A stretch of DNA of 64,000 nt from CSP1-4 sp963777975. GTDB taxonomy: Bacteria; Chloroflexota; Limnocylindria; Limnocylindrales; CSP1-4. Each line of letters opens with the position of its first letter. Within the stretch, counting starts at the first letter, position 1. Where the stretch lies: positions 372,001-436,000 of the forward strand of contig CAVZSO010000003.1 of assembly GCA_963777975.1 (NCBI GenBank). The letters run 5' to 3'. This document shows, in pieces, positions 37,882-48,879 of the stretch. A model generated the notes under the pieces. The model had not been told where the DNA came from. It did not search any database and saw only the letters and a program-made list of their open reading frames with translations. The position numbers were made by a program, and so were the translations under genes.

Positions 37882-40800
37882 TTATGGCAGGACGTCCCAG
37901 AAGACGTAGTCGGCGATCGCTTTGGCGGCCTTCGGATTGGCCGAGGCGCCCGGCGTGAAGACGCCGCTGTCACCGCTCTCGTTGAAGGCTCGCCATCGCC
38001 GCCTGGGCGGTGTTGATGGCTGTGATGCTGGTGCCGCAATAGGCTGCTTTGGCCTGATCGATGCTGACGCCAGTCGGGGATGAGCCGAAGAGCTGGTTGT
38101 TGAGGATGGCCGCCAGCAACTGCTGGAGTAGGCGCATCCGCGCCTTGTCGATGCGCGTTGCGGTTGGTGCCGGTCGAGGTCTTGGCGATGCTCGACCAGA
38201 ATCCGCCTTCGACCTGCGCGACAGTCAAGGGCCCGACGCAGTCGGGCTACCGTCGGCAGATGGTCATCTCAGCAGCGGTCATGCCGTCGGTCTGGATGCC
38301 GCCGACAATCTGAGGTGCAGAGTTCCAGACCAGGCTGAGCAGGCTGAGGTGCGTCGCCCAGAAGCCCTGCGTCCGGGTCGTCAGGGCACCGCTGTTGATG
38401 AAGGTGCAGGTCACGGTCGTGCCGGCAGACAGGTCGTTGATCGTGCCGGTCCTGGTGTTGGCGTCACCGCTGACCGTCGTCCCGGCGACGCCAGCGACCG
38501 TGATCACGCAGGTGACGTCCGTCAGGACGAAGCCTGGCTCGATGCCCTCGATGACCGTGTAGTCACCGCCGATCCCAGCCGGCGCTGATGAGGAACGACT
38601 TGGAGTCCGCCCCGGCGCACGCCGGGTGCCGAGGTCGTCAGTGTGAACGGTGTCGTGAAGCCGTTGCCGCCGGTCGTCGTGAAGTCGAATGGGCCACCAG
38701 CGACACCCGTCGTGATCTTCTTGACGATGATCGTCGGTCAGCTGCGTGTTGGTGAAGGTGCAGCTGACCGTCTCGGCCGCGTCGAGGTCGATGGTCACCG
38801 TCGTGTCGCCGGGTCGTAGTCACCGCCGGACCCGATCGACGACGGTCGGGGTCGCCCGGTGCAGACGATGTTCGTCAGGTCGTAGCCGGTGATCGGCGCG
38901 TCTCGGTGACGGTGGAGCTGCCGGGCAGGAGGTTCGCGAAGAGTCTTGGTTGGTGAGGGTGCCGTCGGCGTCGTCATCGAGGCGGAGTTGCTGGCAGCCC
39001 GGTGCCGGGTGTGTCGGTGTAGGCGAAGTCGTGGCCGTCGGTCGGGCACGGTGTCCTTGATGATCGTGATCGAGCCGGCTGGGTGTTGGTGAAGGTGCAG
39101 CTGACCGTCTCGGCCGCGGTCGAGGTCGATGGTCACCGACGTGTCGCCGGTGTCGTAGTCGCCGTCGGCGCCGATCTGGATGGTCGAGGGTGCACCGGAG
39201 CAGACGATGTTCGTCAGGTTGTAGCCGGTGATCGGCGCGTCTCGGTGACGGTGGAGCTGCCGGGCAGGAGGTTCGGCACGAAGGTCTTCGTGTTGGTGAG
39301 GGTGCCGTCGGCGTCGTCATCGAGGCGGAAGTCGCTGCGCCCGGTGCCGCGTGCGTCGGTGTAGGCGAAGTCGTGGCCATCGTTGGGCACGATGTCCTTG
39401 ATGATCGTGATCGAGCCGCGCTGGGTGTTGGTGAAGGTGCAGCTGACCGTCTCGGCCGCGTCGAGGTCGATGGTCACCGCCGTGTCGCCGGGTCGAAGTC
39501 CCGTCGGCGCCGATGTCGACGGTCGGCGGTGGCCCGGTGCAGACGATGTTCGTCAGGTTGTAGCCGGTGATCGGCGCGTCTCGGTGACGGTGGAGATGCC
39601 GGGCAGAGGTTCGGGAAGAGGTCTTGGTTGGTGAGGGTGCCGTCGGCGTCGTCATCGAGGCGGAAGCCGCTGACGCCCGGTGCCGCGTGCGTCGGTGTAG
39701 GCGAAGTCGTGGCCATCGTTGGGCACGGTGTCCTTGATGATCGTGATCGAGCCGAGCTGGGTGTTGGTGAAGGTGCAGCTGACCGCCTCGCCGCGGCGAG
39801 GTCATGGTGACCGTCGTGTCGCCGGGATCGAAGTCACCCGGGCGCCGTGACGCCGGTCGAGTCGGTGTCTCCGGTGCAGACGATGTTCGTCAGGTGTAGC
39901 CGCTTCGGCCGTCTCGGTGACCGTCGGGCGACGCCGTCGGTGAGGTTCGTGAAGACTTCGTGTTGGACAGGGTGCCGTCGGCGTCGTCGTCGAGGCTGAA
40001 GTTGCTGAGCCCGGCGCCGGTCGTCGTGTAGGCGAAGTCGGTGGCGTCGTCGGGACCGTGTCCTTGATGATCGTGATCGACCGAGCTTGGTGTTGGTGAA
40101 CGTGCAGCTGACCGACTCGCCGTCGGCGAGGGTCACGCTGACCGACGTGTCACCTGGTCGAAGCCCCCGAGGCGCCGATGACGACGGTCGAGTCGGTGGC
40201 TCCGGTGCAGACGATGTCGGAGAGGCTGTAGCCGCCTCGGTGTCTCGGTGACCGTCCGGGCGACGCCGTTGGTGAGGTTCGCTGAAGATCTTCGTGTTCG
40301 GCGAGGGTGCCGTCGGCGTCGTCATCGAGCGGAAGTTGCTGAGCCCGGTGCCGGTCGTCGTGTAGGCGAAGTCGTGCGCGTCGGTTGGGGACGGTGTCCT
40401 TGATGATCGTGAGCGAGCCGCGCTGGGTGTTGGTGAAGGTGCAGCTGACCGCCTCGGCCGCGTCGAGGTCATGGTCGACCGTCGTGTCGCCGGTGTCGAA
40501 GTCACCGTCGAGGCGCCGATCGTCGAGGTCGGCGGTCACCCGGTGCAGACGATGTTCGTTAGGTCGTAGCCGGTGACCGGCAGCGTCTCGGTGACGGTGG
40601 AGCTGCCGGGCAGGACGTTCGGGAACGGGTCTTGGTTGGTGAGGGTCCCGTCGGCGTCGTCATCGAGCGGGAGCCGATGCAGCCCGGTGCCGGTGCGTCG
40701 TGTAGGCGAAGTCGTGGCCACCGTTGGGCACGGTGTCCTTGATGATCGTGATCGAGCCTGCGCCGTGTTCACATAGGTGCAGGTCAGGGTGTCGCCTGTC

Positions 40801-42586
40801 GCCGCTCTTGGTAACGGTGACGGTCTGCCCGCCGATGATGAACGTCGTGCCGCCCGCGCCGTTGACGGTCAGGCTGCAGTTCAGGCTGGTGAAGGTCCAG
40901 CCGTCAGGCGGAGGCGGCGGATCCTCGGTCACATCGATCGGTCGTCGGTCCCTGGCGTCAGGTCGAGGAACTCATGGGTGCCGGTGGCGCCAGACGTCAG
41001 GATGCTGAAGTCGTTCAATCCCTCGCCGGTGACCGCGTAGTCGAAGGTGTCATCCCCGCCGATCGTGTTCTTGACGATGATCAAGTTGAACGGGTTGATG
41101 ATGGCACCGGTCTGCATCTGGTTGTCGCGCTGACCGACGGACTCGCCGTCCGATCGCTTCGAGCGAGACGTGGTACGGCGAGCCAGGAACGGCGGTGGCG
41201 CCGCCCGAGCGCCCATCTGCGTGCTGAGGGCCACGTGGGCACCGAACCAGATGCCGATCGAGCACGTCGTGTACGCCCTGCTTCGTCGCGCACGCGTCGC
41301 TGTCATTGCCGACGGTGAACTGCAGCGGTGATCGCTGTCTCGCTGTCACCCAGCGTACGAGCCACTCGCGATCGCCGGTCCGGCGGTCACCGAAGGCGTG
41401 CCGTCGCGCATTACCGAGCGTGAAGGGCGACCGGCGGGCTGCGGGACGTCGGGGTTTTCGGCCGTGAAGGCCGGATTCGGATCATGCAGGGATGGGCGTC
41501 GTGATCTGCGGCCAGTCGGTGCAGCCGGCGATGCCGTCGCAGAGGTCCGCGTATCCAGCTTCGGAGTAATCCCACGTCGTCAGGTAGTCGTAGGCATGCT
41601 TGCCGCCCTTCGTCGTTCCGTACTGGAACGTCACGGTGTGCGTGCTGCCCGCGGTGAGACCCGTCAACCACAGACGCTGGACGGTGGCGTCGCCCTCGTG
41701 GTACGTCGAGTTGTTCGCGTTCAGGTTGCCGTTGATCCAGCGGCAATCCCGTGATCGCCGGTCGCATAGCCGTCGCCGTCGTCGTTGGAGCATTGGTCGT
41801 ACGTGCCGATCGAGGCATCGGTGAACCAGGTCTTCGCGACGCGGCCCGTGTCGAGGCCGGTGGCGGTCACGCTGTAGTTCGCCACGAACCAGTCGGGCAG
41901 CTTGAACTGGTCCTTGATCGTGCCGTCCTTGGCGACGTCGACGATGACGCCGCGGCTCCAGGACTGGCCGGCATCGTCGTTGACGACGATGCGCACGCCG
42001 GAGGGCTCGTCGCCCTGCCAGTTGGTGCCGGTCAGGACGACCTTGCCGCCCGGGCGGATAGTCGGCCTTGTCGCTGGCGATGGTCGGCTCGCCGGACGCG
42101 GCGGCGACGGCGGTCGTCTCGGCAGCGGCCGCGCGGCCTTCTTGTCCTGGCCCTTGTTGCTCTTGTCGGGCTTGTTTGCGTTGCCCTTCGGGGCCTTGTC
42201 CTTGGAGCCGCCGTTGCCCTTGGTCGTCGGGCCGGCGTCCTTCTTCGGCCACCCTTCGCGTCGGTCGTCGGCGCCGTCTGGGTGTCGGTCGACCCCTTCT
42301 TCGCCTTGGCATCAGCTGCCTTGCCCTTGGCATCGGTCTGGGTGCTCGCAGTCGGATCAGAGGTCGGCTTGCCGGCGAAGGTGCCGGACGGTGCCAGGAC
42401 CATGAAGGAGAGCAGAGCGATCTGAACCACGACAGCCGCCGTCCGGCCGAGCTTGCGCATGCGACGACCGGGGCCGGGCATGAGGGGGCCCGTGTCCTTT
42501 GCCGCGACCACGAGGGATGCCTCGACGTCACGCGGGTTCGGGACGATGAGACCGTCAGGCCATTCGTCGTTCGGTCGCCAGGACAT
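37882..42586 (-). CDS. Large secreted protein with tandem prealbumin-like repeats, heavily frame-broken
   Basis: ATG at 42586 has GGAGG 6 nt upstream. After ~40 residues comes an export helix (TAAVVVQIALLSFMVLAPSG), then a Lys/Ala/Thr-rich linker, then a beta-rich head (SDKADYPPGG; FVANYSVTATGLDTGRVAKT; DGDGYATGDH; YDYLTTWDYSEAGYADLC). An IIVKNTIGGDDTFDYAVTGE domain leads into about seven repeats of consensus ITIIKDTVPNDGHDFAYT, DDDADGTLTN, TVTET..TGY.LTNIVCTG and DLDAAETVSCTFTNTQ. The C-terminal module starts RTQGFWATHLSLLSLVWN and ends IADYVFWDVLP at TAA 37882. The repeats resemble the prealbumin-like (SpaA/Sdr-B type) stalk domains of surface adhesins. At ~1,560 residues it is probably a cell-surface stalk; more than 20 frame changes are needed. 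Confidence 0.7.
38715..40770 (-). repeat. Tandem ~337-bp protein-coding repeats
   Basis: The anchor word for the IIKDTV strand starts near 39052, 39394, 39730, 40060, 40395 and 40735 (plus coordinates), with a diverged copy near 38715. Spacings are 330-342 bp, close to 112-113 codons. The copies are nearly identical in DNA over long stretches, which implies recent tandem expansion. Spacing differences of one to several bases reflect the indels that break the frame. Confidence 0.85.
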
Positions 42587-42951
42587 CGGTGCCTCCCTCG
42601 CCCCTCATCCGGGGGCTTCGTGGCCCGATCCGATCGGGCCCATGATGGTTCGGCCGCTAGCGGTTTCCCTCAGATCGGTCAAGGAGTGTTGCCGGGGTCC
42701 TGCCCACGTCGAATCGCCGCTTGATGCCTGAGCACTCGCCGCGCATGGCGGCAGAGCGGGCTGGAGTCATCGAGGGCGATCCCCGAAGACGCACGGGCGA
42801 TGACCGGGCACTGGGCCTCCCTGCGCCTCGGCTCGCATCGGGCGGATGCGAGGCGAAGCCAGACGTGGTCGATCGAGACGGACGCTGGGTCGATGGAGTC
42901 CGCCGCGGAGGACCGTTGTAGCCCCGCGGCACCCGGCTGGTCAAGGGGTTA

Positions 42952-43012
42952 GGTGGGGTCTGGTGAGGTTTGTAATGTGCCGCAAGTCTGGCCCGGAGCG
43001 TGAGACCCCACC
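42952..43012. repeat. 10-bp inverted repeat in the 593-bp gap before the aminotransferase
   Basis: GGTGGGGTCT (42952-42961) and AGACCCCACC (43003-43012) are perfect arms around 41 nt. The gap 42587-43179 otherwise contains a TATACT box at 43094-43099 overlapping a GGATA-N12-TATCC repeat (43091-43112), and no gene that I can support. The repeat could be a structured RNA, a protein site or an element end. Confidence 0.4.
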
Positions 43013-43179
43013 ATGTCGGGCGCCGGAGGCACCTCAAAGTGGTGCGCGGGCGCACCACGACGGCCCGGCGACCGGACTGCAGAGGCGCTCGGATATACTC
43101 CGACCGGTATCCAGTCTGCATACTTTCTATGCGTTCAGGCGGCGACGGCCGCGCCCACCGGCACCACCAGGAGCGACCC

Positions 43180-44488
43180 GTGACCGACGTCATCGACCGC
43201 CGCAGCCCGAGCCCCAGCCGCCCGGTGCCGGACATCATCACCGAGCTGCCGGGCCCCAAGGCGCGGGCCCACATCGCCTTCGACGAGTCGATCACGTCGC
43301 CCAGCCTGCCCCGGGCCTACCCCATCGTGCCCGTGCGCGGCGACGGGCTGGAGGTCGAGGACATCGATGGCAACCTGTTCCTCGATTTCGCGGCCGGCAT
43401 CGCGGTCAACTCGACCGGCCATAGCCACGAGCGGGTGGTCGAGGTCATCGCGCAGCAGGCCGCCGACCTGCTCCACTTCAGCGCGTCGGACTTCTACCTG
43501 CCCATCTACGCCCATGCTGCCGCCGAGCTGGCCCGGATCGCCCCGATGTCGGGCAAGGTCCGCGTCTTCCTCGGCAACTCCGGCGCCGAGGTCGTGGAGG
43601 CCGCCTTCAAGCTCGCGCGCCACCACACCCGACGCCAGAACGTGGTCGCCTTCCTTGGTGCCTTCCACGGCCGCACCTACGGCGCCCTGTCGTTGACCGG
43701 CTCGAAGGCCAAGTACCACGCCGGCTTCGGGCCGCTCCTGCCCGGTGTCTACCACGTGCCCTATGGCAGCGCCGGGCCTCGACGAGCTCGAGCAGCGCGT
43801 CTTCAAGCGCCTCATGCCCGCCGACGAGTTCGCGGCCATCTTCGTGGAGCCCGTCCAGGGCGAGGGCGGCTACGTCGTGCCCGATGATGCATTCCTGCCG
43901 CGCCTGCGAGAGATCTGCGACCGCCACGGGATCGTGATGGTCGCCGACGAGGTCCAGTCGGGCGCCGGGCGGACCGGGAAGATGTGGGCCATCCAGCACT
44001 GGGGCGTCGAGCCCGACGTCCTGCTGACCGCCAAGGGCATCGCCTCGGGCATGCCCATCGCCGGCATGATCGCCAAGGACGAGCTCATGACCTGGGGCCC
44101 CGGTGCCCACGGCTCGACCTACGGCGGCAACCCGGTCGCCTGCGCCGCCCTCATCGAGACCGTCCGCATGCTCGAGGGCGAGCTCGTCGCGAACGCCGCC
44201 GTGCGGGGCGACCAGGCGACAGCGGGCCTGCGCGCCATCCAGCAGCGCCACCCAGCGACCATCCGGGACGTCCGCGGCCTGGGCCTCATGATCGGCGTCG
44301 AGTTCGACTCGGCCGAAACCTCCGACGCCATCCAGACCGCCTGCTTCCAGAAGGGCCTGCTGGTCCTCGAGGCCGGCGAAGGCGCCATCCGCCTGTCCCC
44401 CGCCCTCATCGTCAGCGAGGAGCAGATCGAGACCGCGCTGCGCATCTTCGCCGAGGCCGTCGCCGAGGTCGAGGCTCAGCGCAGCTGA
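43180..44488 (+). CDS. Class III aminotransferase, 4-aminobutyrate aminotransferase-like, one frame change
   Basis: PLP enzyme of about 435 residues. N-terminal half: EVEDIDGNLFLDFAAGIAVN, VFLGNSGAEVVEAAFKLAR and FLGAFHGRTYGALSLTGSK. A frame change near 43770 (run of G) joins the C-terminal half: FVEPVQGEGGYVVP, ADEVQSGAGRTGKMWA (PLP-pocket Asp), the Schiff-base Lys in LLTAKGIASGMPIAGMI and GSTYGGNPVACAALIE. This pattern fits GABA or acetylornithine/omega-amino-acid transaminases, with GABA most like. GTG at 43180 follows CAGGAG at 7 nt. It could act with the semialdehyde dehydrogenase-type gene at 32.8 kb, but they are not in one operon. Confidence 0.87.
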
Positions 44489-44517
44489 CCTCGGGGGATG
44501 ACGGTCGCTGTGGCCCG

Positions 44518-45710
44518 TCAGGCCTCGACGGCTGACACGTCCGAGGCACGCAGTCGCATCGCCAGCATGGCCACGCCGATGAGGATCGCGGTGCCCATGA
44601 TCGGTGCGCCGATGCGCTTGATCTCGGCGGAGTCGGCCACGAGGCCGACCAGGAAGATGGCCAGGCCGATGTTGATCGCCCAGAAGACGACCTCCCGCAA
44701 CCAGCGCGGTCCGACCACGCGATCCGCCGAGAGCGTGAGCACCAAGCCGAAGAGCAGATTGGTCATCACGCCGATGAACGCCGCATGGTCGCTGGCGATG
44801 ATGAGGCCCGTCGGGATCGCTGACGTATCGGGGTTCTGGATGAACTGGCTCACGAGGTACATGAAGATGGCCGTCGCGACGAGGACGAACAGCGCCGACG
44901 CGGCGAAGTAGCGTCGTCCCGGAATCGACCAGCCAGTCCGTCCGCACGGCGGCCGGGAGGACCCGGACGACGAACAGGACGACCGCGATGAGCTCGAGCA
45001 GCAGGTCGAGCCCGCCGGCTGCCTGGAGCGCTTCGGCGGGCAGGAAGAGCAGCGCGCCAGAGAGGACGATGCCGCCGAGGAACAGCGCCGCGAGCTGGAC
45101 GACGCCGGCCCTCGGCCGGTCGCTGGTGCCCTTCGTCTGCCACTCGATGAAGCCCATGGCGGCCAGGATCAGGTAGCTGAAGACCATGGTCGAGGCGTGC
45201 GCACCGACGACGTCGCTGCCGGCGGGAAAGATCACGGTCTGGGTCGCGAGCTGGACCTGGAACAGGACGCCGATGATGGCGCCGTACGTGAAGGTGGTCA
45301 GTCCGAGAGCGACAGCCAGGCCGGGCAGGCTGCGTCCGCCGCGCGTCGCCCGCCAGATCCAGACGAAGACCCAGAGCACGGCGATCATGAGTGCGACGCC
45401 GGTCAGCGCCCGGCCCGCCAGGTTGCCGAAGTAGAAGGCGGCCACGTAGATGGGGATGAGGATCGCCAGGGAGATCGCGAGCCGTCGATCGGCCGAACGC
45501 GTCAACCACATCGCCGACGCGACGATCCCGAGCGTGATCCACCCGAGCGTGCCCGAGTGGACGTGCGTGAGGAGCTGGTTTCGATCGAACTCGTAGAGAT
45601 CCAGGCCGTTCACGATCCCGATGACGATCGTCACCAGGAAGACGGCCATCGCGACCAGGTACAGGTTGCGCACCCAGCGCCCCACCTCGCCGACTCCCGC
45701 CATCGACATC
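44518..45710 (-). CDS. Polytopic membrane protein resembling heme-copper oxidase subunit I / NnrS-like proteins, one frame change
   Basis: About 395 residues and twelve hydrophobic helices. Three His-bearing segments stand out: LLTHVHSGTLGWITLGIVAS, VGAHASTMVFSYLILAAMGF and IIASDHAAFIGVMTNLLFGL. Paired, spaced His on separate helices is how cbb3-type and NO-reductase large subunits and NnrS hold heme and copper, but the canonical subunit I motifs are not all visible. Frame change near 44920. ATG at 45710 follows GGAGG at 8 nt. No cytochrome or assembly gene is adjacent, so a heme or NO-related role is only a suggestion. Confidence 0.6.
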
Positions 45711-45916
45711 TGGACTCCCTCCTCCGCGACCACGCTTCGCCACAGATCCACGCCGGGAAGCCCGCCACGCCATCACCGGCATCGGCAGAACGAGGCTCAG
45801 CCTACCGAGCGTGTCAATGGCGTCCAACGCGCTGCCGGCACCGGCCTCGCCGCGTCCTCCAGCGCCGGGCCGTCCGGCACGCGGCATGGGCCGCACCGCT
45901 CTGGCATCATCGGGCG

Positions 45917-46843
45917 GTGAGCTCCCCAAGCAAGGTCGCCACCATGCGCGACGCCGTGGCGGACCTGGTGCGCGACGGTGACACCGTGGCCATCGAGGGC
46001 TTCACGCACCTCATCAGCTTCGCGGCGGGCCACGAGATCATCCGGCAGAAGAAGCGTGAGCTGACGCTGGCGCGCATGACGCCGGACGTCATCTACGACC
46101 AGATGATCGGCGCCGGCGTGGCCTCCAAGCTCATCTTCAGCTGGCTCGGCAATCCGGGCGTCGGTGGCCTGCACGCCGTCCGTCGGCGGATCGAGGACGA
46201 GGATCCCGCCCCACTCGAGGTCGAGGAGTACAGCCACTTCGGCATGGTCTCGCGCTATACGGCGGGTGCCATGAACCTGCCCTTCTTCCCGCTCCGCTCC
46301 TACTTCGAGTCCGACCTGCCCACGGCCAACCCGAAGATCCGCCGCCTCGAGTCGCCCTACGGCGACGGCCCGGTCTATGCCGTGCCGCCGCTGCGACCGG
46401 ACGTGACCATCGTCCACGCGCAACGCGCCGACGCTGCCGGCGATACGCAGGTCTGGGGCCTGCTCGGCTGCCAGAAGGAGGCCGCCTTCGCCGCCGAGCG
46501 GCTGATCGTCGTCGTGGAGGAGCTGGTCGACGAGTCGGTCGTGCGGGCCGATCCCAACCGGACCATCATCCCCGGCCTCATCGTCGATGCGGTCGTCGTC
46601 GAGCCCTTCGGCGCGCATCCCTCGTACGCGCAGGGCTACTACGACCGCGACAACCACTTCTACCTGGAGTGGGACGCCATCTCCCGCGACGCCACCGCCC
46701 TCGATGCCTGGCTGGGCGAGTTCGTCCACGGCGTCGCCGACCGATCGGAGTACATGGCCAAGCTCGGCGAAGCAGCTCGGGAGCGCATCCGGCCGTCGGG
46801 CTCTGCACCCTCTGGTTCGGTCGACTACGGCGAGTACCGATGA
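45917..46843 (+). CDS. CoA-transferase family I, subunit A
   Basis: 308 residues of the alpha-subunit type: VADLVRDGDTVAIEGFTHLI, the GxGxxxx-like IGAGVASKLIFSWLGNPG, VEEYSHFGMVSRYTAGAMNL, PSYAQGYYDRDNHF at the C-terminus. Family I enzymes move CoA between carboxylic acids (acetoacetate, glutaconate, 3-oxoadipate or steroid-ring products). This sequence is closest in style to the glutaconate/IpdA-like branch, but the acceptor cannot be assigned. GTG at 45917 is 6 nt after CATCAT, suggesting a leaderless message. The stop overlaps the subunit B start (ATGA). Confidence 0.82.
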   Translation: MSSPSKVATMRDAVADLVRDGDTVAIEGFTHLISFAAGHEIIRQKKRELTLARMTPDVIYDQMIGAGVASKLIFSWLGNPGVGGLHAVRRRIEDEDPAPLEVEEYSHFGMVSRYTAGAMNLPFFPLRSYFESDLPTANPKIRRLESPYGDGPVYAVPPLRPDVTIVHAQRADAAGDTQVWGLLGCQKEAAFAAERLIVVVEELVDESVVRADPNRTIIPGLIVDAVVVEPFGAHPSYAQGYYDRDNHFYLEWDAISRDATALDAWLGEFVHGVADRSEYMAKLGEAARERIRPSGSAPSGSVDYGEYR

Positions 46844-47638
46844 GCGACGTCGGCGCCCCTGCCGTGGCTGCCTTCAGCCGTTCGGAGATGATGATCGTGG
46901 CCGCGGCCCGTGAGCTCGCCGGCCAGCACGTCTGCTTCGTCGGTGTCGGGCTGCCCAACATCGCCGTCAACCTGGCCAAGCGGACGGTCTCCCCGGACAT
47001 GGAGCTGGTCTACGAGGCCGGCGTCTTCGGTGCGCAGCCGGCCCGCCTGCCCGCTGAGCATCGGCGATCCGACCATCGTCACCCGTGCCACCGCGGTCGT
47101 CAGCATGCTGGAGCTCTTCGGCTACTACCTCCAGCGGGGCCTCATCGACGTCGGCTTCCTGGGTGCCGCCCAGATCGATCGCTTCGGCAACATCAACACC
47201 ACCGTCATCGGCGACTACGCCCATCCGACGACCCGCTTGCCCGGCTCCGGCGGCGCCTGCGAGATCGCGATCAACGCGCGCGAGGTCTTCGTGATCATGC
47301 GCCAGAGCCCGCGCAGCTTCGTCGAGCGGATCGACTTCCGAACCTCGCCCGGCAACCTTGGTGGGGCCGAGGCGGCCGCCAGGATCCGGACGGAGCAGGG
47401 CTGGCTGGGGCGGGGGCCGTCGGTCGTGGTGACCGACCTGGGCATCTACCACTTCGACGACGAGGGCGAGATGCGCCTCGACTCGCTCCATCCGGGCGCC
47501 ACGCTCGAGCACGTCCATGCCGCGATGGCCTGGCGGCCCAAGGTCTCCGACCATCTGGCGGTCACCCCGGCTCCGACCACCGAGGAGCTCCGCCTCATCC
47601 GCGCCGAGCTCGATCCCGAGGGCGTCTACACGAAGTAG
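46840..47638 (+). CDS. CoA-transferase family I, subunit B, one frame change
   Basis: About 265 residues. FSRSEMMIVAAARELAGQHV and CFVGVGLPNIAVNLAKRTVS open the protein; the family I catalytic Glu lies in PDMELVYEAGVFGAQPARLP. A frame change near 47045 leads to DPTIVTRATAVVSMLELFGY, VGFLGAAQIDRFGNINTTVI, LPGSGGACEIAINAREVFVI and PSVVVTDLGIYHFDDEGEMR. It forms the heteromeric enzyme with the upstream subunit, with which its start overlaps. The usual SENG motif of oxoacid CoA-transferases is absent; the YEAG motif supports the glutaconate/IpdB-like branch. Confidence 0.82.
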
Positions 47639-47658
47639 GCCGGGGCGAAGCTGTGCGG

Positions 47659-48155
47659 CATGGCGTCGGAATCCCGTAGCGGCGACCGAAGGTCGCGATC
47701 CGACCGCCACCGCCGGCGGATCAGGCGGCGATCACGAGCCTGATCCATCGAGGCGCCTCAACCCGCGAGACCCGACGGCGACCTTCGATTGGCGCCGGTT
47801 CAGGTTGCGGTCGATGGCGACCAGGTCGTGGGGACGGCGCAGCTCCGGATCCACCGGCGCGGCAAGCGGGAGCTCGCCTCGCTCGTCGTTGAGCCATCGC
47901 ACCGCCGCTCGGGCTCGGCGGTCGGCTCGTCGAGACCGTCATCGGGGACGCACCGGGCACGCTCTACCTCATGACCATCCGCGAGACGGAAGGGTTCTTC
48001 CGCGCTTCGGGTTCGAGACGCGGTCAAGGCTGGCTCGACGCCGGCCGACTTCCGTCGCCAGTTCCGCATCGGCCAGATCGCGACGGCGATCTTCTCGATC
48101 CCGCGCGCCAGTCGATCCGGCAGAGGCTGCGCGAGTCAGGTGGCCAGTGCGGTAG
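47659..48155 (+). CDS. GNAT-family N-acetyltransferase, frame-broken
   Basis: Fragments in three frames assemble to one ~160-residue GNAT: VAIRPPPPADQAAITSLIHR, RLNPRDP then the DWRRFR strand, AVDGDQVVGTAQLRIHRRGK, ELASLVVEPSHRRSG (the acetyl-CoA-binding loop region), GTLYLMTIRETEGFFR and PADFRRQFRIGQIATAIFSI. The final frame ends PAEAARVRWPVR at TAG 48155. The LNPRxLxWxRF and RELASL patterns resemble ArgA-like N-acetylglutamate synthases of GNAT type. Frame changes lie near 47690, 47775, 47905, 48020 and 48110. Start uncertain. It overlaps the convergent membrane gene by about 20 bp. Confidence 0.55.
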
Positions 48156-48839
48156 CGGCAGCGCTGGGCAGTGCCAGCGGCTCGACGTGGACGCGCACGC
48201 TCGAGCCTTCAGGACGTCGGGCGTTCGCCGACGAGCGTCGAGCACGATGACCAGCCCGACGACGATGAAGAGAAGCGGCCAGAAGACGTCGAGGTCCGGC
48301 AGCCAGGGGACCTGGTCCGAGAGCTGGGTGACGCCGATCAGGCCGAAGAAGACGGCCATCAGGAGGGGCCAGCGACGGCGCCGACCCTGCGACCGGCCCA
48401 TGAGCCAGATGAGCCCGAAGCCGATGGCGAGGGCGACCGACGTCCAGCCATCACCGTGGAGCAGGCCGAGGTCGCCGAGCAGGTCGGGCACGAAGAGGGC
48501 GATCAGGAGGATCGTCGGGGTCACTGCCCAGCGCGCCTTCCAGAGGATCGAGGCGGCCGCGAAGAGGCCGGCCAGGACGCCGAGGACGATGGCTGAGAGC
48601 GAGATCGGCGTCAGCTGATCGACGAGCAGGGCGAGGCCAAGGAGGAGCAGGAAGATGCCCAGGATGGGGATGTGCCGCCGTGGCGACCATTCGAATGTCT
48701 GCCACTCGATGCCATACCCGCTCGACGGATCCCAGCTGGCGCGCTGCCCGGCGCCGACGGGATCAGGGCCACGGTCCCAGGCCGGTCGGTCGATGCGGGT
48801 CACGCCTGGGTCGTCGGGGGGTGGGTTCGAGTCCGTCAT
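48136..48839 (-). CDS. Membrane protein with six to eight hydrophobic segments, unknown function
   Basis: A ~50-residue hydrophilic N-terminus rich in Pro/Asp (MTDSNPPPDDPGVTRIDRP) precedes helices ILGIFLLLLGLALLVDQL, LSAIVLGVLAGLFAAASILW, VTPTILLIALFVPDLLGDL, SVALAIGFGLIWLMG, WPLLMAVFFGLIGVTQLSD and FWPLLFIVVGLVIVLDARRR. It resembles small DUF5668-type membrane proteins. A frame change near 48205 gives a sensible end, VHVEPLALPSAAATALAT, with TGA at 48136; the uncorrected frame runs on to 48024 as Arg/Pro-rich noise. Transcribed away from the aminomutase-like gene region; partner unknown. Confidence 0.65.
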
Positions 48840-48879
48840 CCGGCAACGCCACTGACCGGGACAGTGCGGCCGGCGAGCG

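Noticed and set aside
37617..38228. Independent 203-aa minus-strand protein
   Set aside because: It mixes frames of the repeat-protein C-terminus and the DyP 3' end; the real C-terminal module reads in another frame to TAA at 37882.
38715..40770. CRISPR-like array
   Set aside because: Repeats are ~337 bp, contiguous and protein-coding, without short repeats and unique spacers.
42721..42921. Small plus-strand ORF (66 aa) in the long gap before the aminotransferase
   Set aside because: Arg/Gly-rich composition, no ribosome site and no recognised motif; in a GC-rich genome such frames are common by chance.
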